From Angiostrongylus vasorum (Eukaryota; Nematoda; Chromadorea; Rhabditida; Metastrongylidae): a DNA stretch of 64,000 nucleotides. The translations under genes were made by a program, and so were the position numbers. The DNA lies in contig JADANN010000309.1 in assembly GCA_018806985.1 (NCBI GenBank), positions 868,001-932,000 of the forward strand, read 5' to 3'. Positions 1 to 11,691 of this stretch are shown here, piece after piece (the first letter of the stretch is position 1; every line of letters starts with the position of its first letter). The notes under the pieces are model-generated. The model was given only the letters and a program-made list of their open reading frames with translations. It ran no database searches and was not told where the DNA came from.

Positions 1-1310
1 ATCCTCGACCATTACTGCTGCTCTTTTCTCTTTAAGATCTTCTTTTATCGTCTGTCTGCATTGTTTTGCAAGTTCGGAAGTTAGTTCGCGGTTGCCTGCA
101 GCTCGTGCGACTCCACGCTAGCGTATCAGCTCGAGTGTTTCTGAAGACAGACGTCTCTTGGTGACTTTCGAACTCTCAGCTTTCATAGTGCTAACGTGAA
201 GATGTTGAATGAGCCGATCTCCTTATTCCTATATTCATAATGAATTGAATAAGTCCCAGTTTACGTTGGTTCTTGGATTTGGTTTTTGAATTTAGCGGCT
301 TTTTTTCTCCTTTCCGCGAGAAGTAGAATCTTGCACGAAGGAGACGGTGGTCTGATCCCGTGTAGAATTTTTGGGACAACAGCGATCGGTTCGGCAAAGG
401 CTTGTATTGACTATGATGTGGTCTATTTCGTTATGGTACTCTCCACTGGGAGACTTCCACGTCCAGCGTTGACGGTGGGGCTTCTGGATTTGCGAGTTAC
501 CATGGATGGTCTTGGTCGCCATGATAAACTCAGATAGCCGCTTACCCTGTTCGTAGCATTCTAATCCATGGGTCCCAATGTGACGTTCTTCAGACGTTCT
601 TCTCGCTCCAATCTTGGCGTTGAAATCTCCAGTGATGACCTTAAAGAATGTGTGGTCTTCTTTGTAGAACCTCTCCAAGTCCATATAGAACGCTTCGACT
701 TTTTTTCTTCGTCATATTTTGATGTCGGCGCGTAAACGACGAAGATTGTCAAAGCCGCCGATACTGATCCACATCTTTTTAATCGAAAACGTCCGACTCG
801 GGTTGTAAGCTGCTCGAATGAATCGATGTTCATGGACAAACTCGTGTTGACGAGAACGCCGACACCGCCAACTCCTCTACTGTCACATGTTCCGAGGAAC
901 GGTTCTTCTCCTGTGTCATATACGGCGTTGAATGGTCGGCGTCGTCTCGTGTCGGCCAGCCCGATGACGTCGTACCTTACCCTTCTTGCTTGCATGAGCA
1001 AGTCTTCTACCGAGGACTCGGATGCAAGTGTACGTGCATTGCAGGTGCAGATCGTCACCATAGTTCTTTATAATCCAGGCAGCTTCCATTGGCGCTGAGA
1101 TTTTAGTAGCCTCTCCATACTCGTCCTTCTTAGCGCTGCGAATTGGGGGGCTCTTTCGGGGTCAGGGGAATGAGGCCCGTTTTTTTTTACTGCGTTTAGC
1201 ACTGTTGATACCTACGTATAGCTTGCTGGACTCTGAACGTGGGTTAGGTATACTCACGGGTAGCTTGCCAGGCTCTCCCAGAGTGGACATGGAGCTTATT
1301 TGTTGGAGGC
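1..1310 (-). mobile_element. RTE-like LINE, 5' part with AP endonuclease (runs off the left edge)
   Basis: Reading the minus strand from about 1,060 to 290, two overlapping frames give an apurinic-type endonuclease of a non-LTR retrotransposon. Visible motifs are CNARTL near the start, [28 protein letters not shown], then after a frameshift near 690 TGDFNAKIG and DHIIVN. Positions 1-200 continue into the linker before the reverse transcriptase (basic stretch SELAKQCRQTIKEDLKEKR). The endonuclease cleaves target DNA to prime insertion. About 160 bp upstream of the frame (1,145-1,300) match 36,570-36,740, which sits at the same place in a second copy, so this is probably the element's 5' leader. 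The frameshift and in-frame stops make it a dead copy. Confidence 0.85.
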
Positions 1311-1349
1311 GACTCCTTAGTACTTCCCTGTCACTTGATTGTATCCGCA

Positions 1350-1535
1350 CAAGCGAGAACGCACCCACACACGCATGCATGAATACGCCTAGCAAATACA
1401 GAAAGTATGTGCCAAATCGGCGCAGCAGAAACAGGCAGTTCATCCCCTGGATCCAGCTGCGTCTCAGGGAAGCAAAGGTCGCTTTTGGTCAGCGATTAAA
1501 CCCCTATCCGCCACCTGGGGACGCGCTACGTATAT
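1350..1535. repeat. Unclassified dispersed repeat, copy 1
   Basis: This stretch matches 39,030-39,240 by eye: both carry ACGCATGCATG, then a CCAAAT/CCAAATT block, CCTGGA, GTCTCA and CCACCTGGGGACGC in the same order. I do not recognise the family. One copy adjoins a LINE 5' end and the other a truncated PLE. Confidence 0.5.
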
Positions 1536-1589
1536 GAGGAAGATCCGCGGCCCTCATATTAGAGAGGTATGCATGTTACGAGCGAAATA

Positions 1590-1935
1590 CGTAGCGGAAT
1601 GGTAATGATGCCATTCATTAAGCGGAAGACTCAACCTACTGAGGACTGAGCTCGAGTCGGGAAATTGGTACCAGACTTATCTAGGACGAGTTAACTCCCT
1701 GTAATCCATGTGGGAACGCTCTTGCACGGCTATCTTAGGATTCCAGGGAAGACCTACTCAACCAGTATTTAACGATATCAGGCAAAGGCAAAAAAAATCC
1801 TCAAGCAACAGCTGGATCCGCACGCTTACACTTTCAAAAAGCTTTGTTGCTACTGGATACGGCGAAAGAAAGCTAATGCATGAAATGCTGGGATCCGCTC
1901 AGTGTGGTAGCTGTAATGTTGGGTTGCGCAATAAA
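1590..1935 (+). repeat. Tail of a tRNA-headed SINE (family C)
   Basis: The stretch contains ATTGGTACCAGACTTATCT, then ATGTGGGAACGCTC, a region encoding no protein, and ends with GGGATCCGCTCAGTGTG. The same order is seen at 50,745-50,970, 56,755-57,030 and 61,050-61,275. The tRNA-like head is poorly preserved here. Confidence 0.45.
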
Positions 1936-1959
1936 AAAAATGTATGCATGTCTCACACA

Positions 1960-2660
1960 TCCGGATGTTTCTCGACATCGCTCAGAACTCGTGCAACAAT
2001 GAGGGTGAACAATGTCTTGACCTAGACTATGCCGTAGAAATTATAGTGAAACCTTTCCCCTTATAGATAGTTTTTTAAAGGTGCAAGAAAAATTTGTGGC
2101 GCCACATCTTGAGAGTACGCTGGAGTGGGAATGAGTTTCCATCAAGGTGTGATCAATGTTTGCTGAGTTAGCTTCGTAACGTCATTATGGTTTTGAATGA
2201 GATGTGCTCATTCATTCGTAATCCCACCAACAGAAGGCGACTAGGCGGAATCTTATGTGTGTGGGAAGTTTTCGCGCGGAATTCTTCGGCGGTGAAGCTT
2301 GTGTAGGTGATAAACTATTGTCCAGTTCCTACGAGTTCGAAGAGAGTAATACGCATGGTCGATCCTGGAACTATTGTAGAACTTTCCGATCGAAACGATA
2401 GTTGACCGTGAATTGTGGCGTTCTTACCGCATTCTAAAAAATGCTAGGTAGCCTGAACTTTGCTTGAGAATGCTTTCATTATCACTGCTTCAGCTTGTAG
2501 GGCATATCTTAATAAGCTGCAGCTGGGATTTCTTCATATGTGGACGGAATTCAGACAATTCCGAAGGAAGAATGTGGTCACTGCAGTTCCTGTTTCAGCC
2601 ATAATAACCACATGCAATTTCTTTCTTGTTTTTCAAGACCAGTTTTTGCTGATTTCAAGG
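1960..2660. other. Region upstream of dkf-1, nothing recognised
   Basis: About 700 bp with no repeat or exon that I can name. It should hold the promoter or earlier non-coding exons of the downstream kinase gene. The reading frame of exon 1 stays open back to about 2,460, but that extension has no coding character. Confidence 0.4.
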
Positions 2661-2663
2661 AAA

Positions 2664-5600
2664 ATGCAAGTGGATAGCAATGGTGAGCCACGTATACACG
2701 TGACCTTGCAGTACGGTAACAACAAGGAAATCGTTACTCTGGAGAGGATCGACGAACCACAGGTGATCATCGGCCATTTTTTGCTGTCGTTGTTTTTTTG
2801 TCCCATATGTGCAATAAATAACTCCACATTCAACTAACGTAATCATTGCTTTCTAGTTCATTTTTTTTTCTACAGTTTGTATAAAAAAACTTTCGAAAGG
2901 AAAGTTCTCTATAGTTTTTTTAGTTGCATTCTGCTACACAACCTTTTACTACAACTACTAAATTATATCACTCCATCTCATAATTCACCAAGGGCGCGTG
3001 TGGGGCAGTGGTCGGAGGCGCCATGCAACATACAATGGGATCGATCCCCGCGCCCATGGCCCACCAAGCCATCCATCCCTTCGGGGTTCTGCAAATTGGT
3101 ACCAGAGTTGTTTGGGAGGATAGCAGGACTGGCTGGATACATCGGGAAGCTACTACGGGTCATTTTAAAGGCCAGATATGCATTCATTCACCTCCAAACG
3201 ATGCTTAGTGAAGTCGAATGCATGGCGCATCCCTCAGGGATTGATCAACGCCGAGAACTTTATCCTTTCCATCCTTTATTTATCCCATAATTAGTAATAA
3301 TGCATTAACTACAATCCGTAGTTTCTTCTTCACTTGATATTCCAGCACCTAAGGAGCGATGAACAAATGAAGTAATATTATGCATATCCGCAAAGTGTTT
3401 ATAAGTGCAACAATACAATAGCGTATACGAGTTATCTACAGTTCACACTGTCGTCATTGTCTCAAAACAACTAAAGTGAAGATAAAACTCAATTCCCAAG
3501 ACCGATTTTCTGTTAAACTCGGCAATATTCAATAATTTGCTGTTTTCTTGATAAGCACACACAGGGTTGTGACTATGCTGTTTATTCGCAAAAGCTGATC
3601 TTTCGGCGGATTTCGGCTCCTTCGGAGCGTAGAATGGTCAAGTTAACCGGAACTCAGTCAAACAAACACCTCCATAACCTTGCGAGAAAAACCACGATAC
3701 CTAGGTATCAATCGAATCGGAAACAAAGTAGCTCCTTCACATACTCACCGCTTTCTGTGGGCCTCCCAATGAACATTGAGAGTGCAGATCAACCGTACGC
3801 AGTTCACATGGATTGGTAATGCGCTTCTCTCACGTTAAAATATTAGCCCTGAGATATTCTGTGAGATCATGTGTGATAAGGAAACGCTCCTCCCTGCGAT
3901 TCAATTTTGGATTCTTGCCATCCATCCAGAATTCTACGTGGGCTCTGTGCGATGAAGTTCTAGATTCCTGCTCGAGGATGGTCAATTCTGCATTGAAATC
4001 TTTTCCGTTATGTCTGCGTCCTATGCGCGCCCAGTAGAGTATTTGGTTTAACTTTCAGCTTATCGACTAAGTGTTCTTTTATACGGATGCCCAGTGGTCT
4101 ACCCGTTTTGTCAATGTATCCGTTCCAGAACGCTTTACATGAGCTCAGGTACACCGTACCTGAACTAATACAACCCCCTCTCTATCGTTATTGCATAATA
4201 TGCAAGTTTGCCTTGAGTATAGGCGGTAATATAGGCAGTTACGATCTAGCGTCTACCCTAGTGGGTGGTCGACCTTTTTTTTGGACTGGACCGTAGATTG
4301 GCATCCAACTTGCGTCCGTGTAAAAGAACATCTAGTCGGAAATCCACTATGGGCGCATAGGACATGGAGGTATAACGGAGAAGATTTTGACGTACAAGTC
4401 ACCACCCTTGCACAGGAATCTAAGACTTCAATGCGCAAAACTGTGGAAGCATTCTGAATAAATTCCAAGAATCCAAAAAACGAAACAAAGGGAGGAATGC
4501 TTCGTTATCACGCGTGATCTCATATAATACCTCTGACCGATACCTTGAGGTGAGGGAGGCGCACTACCATGTGAACTCTGTACGGTTGATCTCCTCGTGA
4601 AACATTCATTAGAATTCCCATAGAAGGTGGGTGAGCCCTTGAAGAAGCTTTTTTTTTCAACGCGCTTGAGATCTAGGTTCCTTGACTTTTCTGTTGGGGT
4701 TATGGAGGTATTTGGCTGACTAGATTGCAGTCAAATTGACCCCTTCTGGGTTCTGAAGAAAGCATAATGTGCCGAAACAGCTTTTGCAAATAACCGGTGT
4801 AGTAACAACCTCGTGTGTGCTTATTAAGAAAAGGACAAATTACTAAAACTCTTTTATTTCATGACAAAGTGACTATGCAGATCAGTTGTATACCCATGTA
4901 GCCGTAACTTATTGGTCAGGTGTTCGAGTCACTACGGCGTCGTGCTCGGGCTTTGGTGGAGCGGACAAGTCCAGGAGAGAGCGAGTTGCATCTGTTCAGA
5001 CACGATTACGACTCGCCCAGTGTGCTTCAACATATCGCATCCGTTTCCCAACTGGTATCCTTTTTTTCACATTTTTTTAACTTATGAAAAGAAGTATAAA
5101 ATTAGGAGAATTCACAATAATAGCAGACATTGCTGAGAATTTCCGGAGCCGTAGTTGGAGAAAACCTTCTCAGACGCGATTATGGGATCCTATCGCGTTG
5201 AAAGCAGGAAGATTTGTGGGATACGAGCATAAGTCTGATACAGAGATGTACATGAACCTTCCATGGATAGAGTTGTCAACCATGAGTGTAGAGATTCTAT
5301 GTGGAACCCATTTCTCGAAAGGGTGGTGGGTAATCAGGAATGTGATCAGTATTGGTGTGAAAGAAGATATTTTCGTTTCCTATGGCTTGAGTAGCTACTA
5401 CTATTTTTACTATATCACTGCATTTTCCCTTTTTTTCAGAGTAATGGCTGCATCGTAGAGGTGATTGTAGTCGATCGAAATGAGAAGCCCACACGCCCAC
5501 ATGTGCTCGAGGTTACTGTTCTACCAAGATCTTTCTGTAATGTAGAGGATCGCAAACGTTTGTGTAGACGGGCACACACGAATGTTTAGGTGAAAAACTA

Positions 5601-8600
5601 CATGACACTGACGTTCTGTGATTTCTGTGGATCAATGCTCACTGGACTCATGCGTCAAGGACTGCACTGCCTTGCTTGCAAGTAAATTAATGTCTTTTTC
5701 TTTTTTGTTTCAAATTTGTCGAGTACTTAGTATTACACTGAGGCACTTTTCTTCCAAATATCACCTCTATCACCTGCAGTCCCGTTGACCGTTGAGTGAC
5801 TCGAGCGGACGCCACTAAATCTTCCATTTTTTCCCTTTCGCGTGCAAGAGTAGCCCAGTGGATTCTGCTCGTTCTGCGCACTCATTGAGCATCATATCTT
5901 TCTTCTAGGCTCCTCGTGAAGAACTCTGACCATCGTGTTCGTGGTCTTCCTGCAGTACGTTTGACGTCGCGAGGAATCCAGTCACTAACCGCTCTTGTCC
6001 ATCGGTTGTTATTCATACGCATTACGTGTCCGGACCACCTTATCTTCGATGCTTTGGCGTATAGAACGGCATCTTTGATTTTTGGTCGTTGACGCAGGTC
6101 CGAGCTTCTGATCCCTTCCCTTGCTTGCGTGACATGGGATATTCCTAGCATCTTCCTTTCGACTGCACGTTCAATAACGCTGAGTGATTTTTCATCCTGT
6201 GTACGCTCTCGAGGGTGGCGGTGAATAAGTTTGGCGAGATGGTATCGCCTTGCCTAACCCCTCTTTTGACGTCGACCTTAATATCGTTGTGGAATGATGA
6301 TATCTTGGTTGTGAAATTTTTTGTACAGCTCACGAAGAATCTTTGTGTACTTAGTAGGGACTCCCTGACTATCAAGGGCTTCCATGACTGCTTCTATCTC
6401 ATTTGAGTCAAAGACCTTCTGTAAATCGATGAAATTGAGACAGAGCGGTATTTTGTACTCTCGCGATACTTCAATGAGCCTTGTTATCGTATCGATGTGG
6501 TCCATCGTACTAAATCATTTTCGAAACCCTGCTTGCTCACATAGCTGTATTTCGTCCAGTGTTCTGTCATTTCTGTTTAGGATGACTCGAGTGAAAAGTT
6601 TGTAGACGACAGACAGCGAGCAGATTTGAGTTGACCACACAGTCGAGAAACGCACTGCTTGGTCGACAAGAGAATAAATATTAACATGTGCTGCCAAAAC
6701 TTAAACAACAGCTTGTGTTTGCGGATTATACTCAATATCCTTCTTGTCATTTGTGTTTTCTTGTGTTGCTCTGTCGTAGTGTTCGTTCAAACAAGATTTC
6801 TAAGAGAACAAATCGTGCCAGGTCGATGATAATACACTGAGAACGTGAAAATTTTAGATCTTTAGTACGATTCTTCTTCTAATTCTTGTAAACACTTCGT
6901 AATCCGAATGACGTGAACAGAAAGGAACTTCAAAAACCAAGCGAATCAGTTTCCATCTCGAAAGTAGATTCCTACTATTAAGAATCTTAATTTTCAACCA
7001 CAATGAAGGTGAGATATTTGCAAAAGTCAGCCCCTAGGCCAGATTCGAACCGGCGATTACCTTTTTCCGGTGCATACGTGTTACCTACCGCACCACTGAG
7101 GCCTTTGCTTTGCCTTTCAGCCAGTTTTTTTAACATCACCCCCTTTTTACCCTCTTAATTTTTTAGTTTTCTTGGAGAGTTTTCAATTAGTCTGTTCGGA
7201 AAAGAGTCGATTTTGGAATTTCGCCTTGAAAAATGCATAATTCGGTGTTAACTAAATCTTATTACTCATGTTGAATCTTATTAATGATAATGAAATGAAT
7301 CCACACACTTTCGCCAATAAGTAGAAGCATGTAGTTCCAGCACAACAGTGAATTGCTCTGCTTCTGAAGTATGCAATTGCACTGAATGTATCTTCTACAG
7401 CAGTTTGCTTATTCAAGGTTTTCTCAACAAGCATTTATCGAGATGCTTAAAAAGATGGTAGGAATTCGATGGCAGCGGTGCAGTTAACGTTCTACCGTCT
7501 CTTTCATCCTTTATGATAGTGGGTGCGTGTAGCGCAGTGGTTAGAGGCGTTCTGCGATACACATGGTTTCGATCCCTCGCCCCAGGCTCACCAAATCCTC
7601 CATCCTTTGGGTCGGCAAATTGCTACCAAACCTGTCTGGGGTGATAGCAGCACTGGCTCGATACATCAGTAGGCCAACGTGAGTCGCTGAAGTGGTCAGA
7701 TATGCATTCAATCACTTCCAACGATGCTTACTGAAGTCAAATGCTTGGCGCATAGCTCAAGGATTGATTAACGCCGAGAGCTTTGTCCTTTTTATCTCTT
7801 ATGACATCTACAGAAATTGCTTGGATTTGCTTTTTTTTATTTCATTTCTATTCGAACATCCTAAATCCCAAGAATCCGTGGATTCAAATAATAGTGGAAA
7901 TATTAGCAAAAAATGCGTAATAAAATATGGTTGATTTTATCTTCACATAAATGCAAATTCTGTGAGATGAGAACTATGAAATTTTATCAATCTGCACATA
8001 CCTCAGATGCAACTTTCATCGTCGCTGTACAGAAGCTCCGAGGAATAACTGCTTAGCGGCGACACCGGGACAGTCGACCATGAGTCCCATGCCAACGGGT
8101 TCAGGCGCAGCAACAGGGGGAATCTCTCAGCCATCAGCTGCAGTATCCGGTAAGTTTGAGCTATAAGTGCTCTAGGGTTGTTCACATCCATCAAGTCCTT
8201 AAATTATTTCTCACGCGATAAAAGTACTGAAACTAATAGAGCCACTTGCTAATAGTATGAGGAAGATCATACTTGTGGCTTATCTTGAGAATATTGGAGG
8301 CATGCAGCTGTTTGTCAACAATACCTCTAAAAACTTTCTTAGATCTTGCAATCCATTACATAAAGTGGTAGTAGCAAGCGCTTTTGAGGTTTCTACTAGT
8401 CGGATCTAATGGTAGTAGCAAAAAATAAACAAAACAGAATTTCTTCAAGGTCCAGCAGGAGAAAAGGAGACAGTTTTAATCGTACGAAGTCTAATGGACT
8501 TTGTTTAAATGTCTTACCGGTGAGGAAGGTGGTGGACGTGGTTCTAAAACGTTTGTGACAGTATTTATGAAAGAAAGACAATAAATACAACAGGAAAGGA

Positions 8601-10579
8601 AATGATGGTGCTTTGCAGGTGCCTCGCTTGAACTGCCACATTCTTTGGCAGAAAACAACTACCTGACGCCTACGAAGTGCAAAATCTGCGATAAAATGCT
8701 CAAAGGACTTATCCGACAGGGATTAAAGTGCCGAGATTGTGGAGTGGGTAAATCTTCATTATTGGATGTACCTTTGTCTTCATTTCGGAAACTTACTTTT
8801 CCTCACCAACAAAAAAATTTCAGGTAAACGTTCACAACAAGTGCGCTCATCAGCTTCCATCAAATTGCACCCTATCCGACCACGCAATCAGCAGAATGAG
8901 TATTACTGATGCTTCACAAGCAAATCTCGTCTCTATGGACGATGAGCCGAGTAGCAGCGAGAACATTCCTCTTTTCCGATTGCCAGGTACATATATGAGT
9001 GATTGATTACTGGTGCTGAGTTGAAGACAGATGAAGTTCTGTGGAAATATGCAGAAACTCCTTTCGTAGCTCCTATGTTATAGGAATAACCTAGACAGAA
9101 ATCGTGTAGGTCTAGGCAGACGAATTTTTGTATTACTAAGATACGGGCATTTTTGACAAAAAAATCTATTAACTATAGGCATAATCATACTTGTTAGGGC
9201 AAGCAATATCAAAGAATCAAGCACATCCAAAAGTCGAAGGATGGATGATCCATTTCTTGCTCTCGGATCCTGAGCGACGGCTCAAGCACTATTGGGTTCT
9301 TGCTAATGATGCCATTAATATGTACAACGAATACAACGAGGGTGTAAATCCGAAGAAACGTTATGTAACGCTTCCACTGGCCGAGATTCTTGCCATAACT
9401 CTGCACCACGGCCCTCCTGTACACTCAAAGTATCCTCCGCATTGTTTCGAAATCCGTACAATCTCGAACGTGGTCTACTGCGTCGGCGAGAACTTGCATG
9501 CCTATTCGGGTGGGCCGCCGAAGAAGATCCCCCGTAGCCTCAGCATTCGCCCGCCGTCCAATACGCAACTCTGGTTCCAGACTCTTAAAGACGCACTGCA
9601 ACCCCCCGTGAGCCGAAATGATCCGCCAAATGCTGAGCGAGCACTGGAATTCGCTGAACTTTACCAGGTTTTAAGCGAAAAAGTGCTTGGATCTGGGCAA
9701 TTCGGCACAGTGTATAATGCAATCCAGCGACACACAGGAGTCGAGGTGGCTGTGAAGGTAATCTCGAAGGAACGTTTTTCAAAAAAAGGAAATGGTGTGG
9801 AGTCAATGCGAGCAGAGGTAGCGATTCTACAACGCGTCTGCCATAGTGGAATCGTCCGACTGGAATTCATGTGCGAGACCAAGGACAAGATCTTCGTTGT
9901 GATGGAGAAAATGAACGGCGATATGCTTGAGCTAATTCTCAGTCAAGCAGCTGGTCGTCTAGACGAACGTGCAACTCGCTTCCTGCTCGTTCAGATCCTG
10001 TCTGCCCTTAAGTACTTGCATAACCAAGGAATTGCTCACTGTGACTTGAAACCAGAGAACGTCCTCCTCTCAGAGATGAATACGAACTTCCCACAGACGA
10101 AAATCTGCGATTTTGGATATGCCAGATTCATTGGTGAATCACAGTTCCGAAAGACAATAGTTGGTACGCCAGCTTACCTACCACCCGAGGTTCTGCTTAG
10201 GCAAGGCTACAACAAGTCCCTGGATATGTGGTCGGTCGGTGTTATCATCTATGTCACATTGTCCGGCACATTCCCTTTCAATGAAGGAGACGAGATAGCT
10301 GACCAGATCCAGAACGCTGCATTTATGTTTCCGGCTGAACCTTGGGCAGAAGTCTCACCAGCTGCTATCAATCTTATTCAGCAACTCTTACGGGTAAAGA
10401 TCGATGAGCGCCTTACTATCGATCAATGCTTGGCACATGAATGGTTGAAGGGTGAGCAGCTGTATCACGACCTAAGAACTCTAGAATTGCGACTTAAGTG
10501 TCAAAGATATCTCACCAATCCTGCCGACGACGAAAAGTACACTGAATACCTCCAACAACGACTTGTGCCTGAGTTGTGA
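2664..10579 (+). CDS. dkf-1: Protein kinase D family serine/threonine kinase (DKF-1 type), 8 exons
   Basis: Exons: 2664-2762, 4920-5054, 5440-5511, 5590-5681, 8007-8149, 8619-8743, 8824-8986, 9198-10579. All junctions are GT/AG and in phase, giving 736 aa; the C. elegans DKF-1 I recall is 722 aa. PKD enzymes are diacylglycerol-responsive kinases acting at membranes. The N-terminal region (1-98) resembles the PKD ubiquitin-like part. Two C1 zinc fingers, about 99-148 and 188-237, each have perfect H-X12-C-X2-C-X13-C-X2-C-X4-H-X2-C-X7-C spacing. A PH domain covers about 290-410. The kinase domain (about 433-690) has GSGQFG 441-446, Lys463, HCDLKPEN with Asp559, and DFG with Asp581. The activation loop carries Thr596 where vertebrate PKDs have the second serine, as in DKF-1. 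Exon 8 alone encodes PH plus kinase. Start: ATG just after a possible TTTCAAG acceptor; a more distal start is possible. Confidence 0.93.
2988..3285 (+). repeat. tRNA-derived SINE (family S1), copy 1
   Basis: The head GTGTGGGGCAGTGGTCGGAGG resembles an RNA polymerase III A box and GGGATCGATCCCC a B box. The body includes AAATTGGTACCAGA and GGGAGGATAGCA, and the tail GGGATTGATCAACGCCGA. The copy lies in dkf-1 intron 1. Confidence 0.75.
3550..4845. mobile_element. Two Penelope-like element 3' ends fused head to head
   Basis: The minus-strand copy (about 3,550-4,270) ends in a GIY-YIG endonuclease remnant ([19 protein letters not shown], then [17 protein letters not shown]) and the PLE 3' tail. 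The plus-strand copy (about 4,280-4,845) has the same endonuclease remnant ([10 protein letters not shown], then TLAQES) and tail. Both are riddled with stops. Their 3' tails point away from each other, and the join is near 4,270-4,285. The pair lies in dkf-1 intron 1. Confidence 0.75.
5745..6700 (-). mobile_element. RTE-like LINE fragment, reverse transcriptase and 3' end
   Basis: Minus-strand frames 6,697-5,745 give [59 protein letters not shown], then, after an internal deletion that removes the catalytic YADD block, [42 protein letters not shown] and GRPRTRW. Several frameshifts show it is dead. It lies inside dkf-1 intron 4. Confidence 0.88.
7015..7115 (-). repeat. Fragment of a foldback repeat with a tRNA-like arm
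   Basis: On the minus strand a box-A-like GTGGTGCGGTAGG is followed about 40 nt later by GGTTCGAATC, a B-box match. The arms at 29,480 and 56,070 are homologous. The acceptor stem does not pair, so I do not call a functional tRNA. Confidence 0.6.
7516..7800 (+). repeat. tRNA-derived SINE (family S1), copy 2
   Basis: The head GTGTAGCGCAGTGGTTAGAGG, B box GGTTTCGATCCC, core AAATTGCTACCAAACCTGTC and tail GGATTGATTAACGCCGAGAG are all present. It lies in dkf-1 intron 4. Confidence 0.72.
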
Positions 10580-10693
10580 CAATTCTTTGACTCGAGTCTA
10601 ACTCGTTTAATTGATACCGGGATAAGTCAATGTGATACACAGAATACACATATTATGTAGAGTTCTATCTCTAGTTATTTTGTGTCGCGTATA

Positions 10694-10699
10694 AATAAA
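10694..10699 (+). terminator. Polyadenylation signal AATAAA of dkf-1
   Basis: A perfect AATAAA lies about 115 bp after the dkf-1 stop codon. A second AATAAA-containing stretch lies near 10,775. Confidence 0.6.
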
Positions 10700-10837
10700 G
10701 GGTCCAAATGCATAGACTTAATCACACAAAAAGACTACCGAACATACGTACTAATAGTTGTAACCTAAGCCATAAATAAATATCCTAACACCAACCAGTT
10801 TCCCGTTTTGTGATCTCTGTTCTTATGTCGATGTAGC

Positions 10838-11410
10838 GCTTGTGTAGCGCAGTATTCGGAGCCGCTCTGCAAAACAGGATCAATCTTGGCGCCCCAGGCC
10901 CACCAAACCTTCCCACTCTCCGAGGTCGGCAAATTGGTACCAGACTTGTCTTGGAGGATAGTAGCGCTAGCTCAAGACATCGGTACGCCACAGCGTACCA
11001 TTGTAAATGGATAAAGCTCTCGCCGTTGACCAATCCAGGGGATGCGTCATGAATTTGACTTCATTAAGCATTGTTTAGAGGTGAATGGATGCATATCTGG
11101 CATTTACAATGACTCGAGTTGGAGTATCGATGTACCCAGCAGGTGCTACCATCCTCCCAGACAAGTCTGGTACCAGATTGCCAACCCCGGAGGGATGGAA
11201 GGCTTGCCAGGCCACGGGTGCGGGAGTCGATCCTATTTGTATCGCAGGGCGCCTCTGACCACTTGCGCCACATGCGCCCATGCGAATCATTGTAAATGCC
11301 AGATATTAATTCAGTCACCTCAAACGATGCTTAATGAAGTCGAGTGCATGGCGCACTCCTCAGAGACTGATCAACGTGGAAAGCTTCACCCTTTTTATCC
11401 TTCATGTCGA
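10838..11410. repeat. SINE inserted into another SINE (family S1), with target duplication
   Basis: A plus-strand copy runs 10,838-11,010 and resumes at 11,280-11,410. Between them sits a complete minus-strand copy (head at about 11,279, tail GGATTGGTCAACGGCGAGAG near 11,012). CATTGTAAATG is present on both sides of the inner copy and once in the family consensus position, as expected for a target site duplication made by reverse transcription. Confidence 0.7.
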
Positions 11411-11563
11411 AGTAGATGCAAAACGTCATATGTTGATTGAAGCCAGTATAATATAAGAATCAAGCAGCCTGCTGGATTTGAAAACTAGTAACAGATTAAC
11501 AGATATCTCATCAAAAATTTCTTTTCATCGTGGTATTGGTGCAAACTAACGAAAATACATATA

Positions 11564-11569
11564 TTTATT
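11564..11569 (-). terminator. Polyadenylation signal of pbs-2
   Basis: TTTATT on the plus strand reads AATAAA on the minus strand, about 125 bp past the stop codon of the proteasome gene. Confidence 0.5.
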
Positions 11570-11691
11570 CTTACAACTAAAAACAATATTTCGTGTACAA
11601 AGAGACTACTTCGAACAACGCAAAAAATACGGTAAAGTTAGACGACAATCATACATACTCCCTCAAAGTGTGAATCAGATTTGTGGAAACC

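Noticed and set aside
2877..3290. 137-codon plus-strand open frame
   Set aside because: It runs through a SINE copy and has no coding character beyond it.
5084..5458. 124-codon plus-strand open frame inside dkf-1
   Set aside because: It overlaps the intron between two exons whose junctions and C1-domain context are clear; the real exon starts at 5,440 in another frame.
7020..7110. tRNA gene suggested by A- and B-box matches
   Set aside because: The acceptor stem does not pair and the same sequence recurs as arms of a repeat family, so it is a tRNA-derived repeat arm.
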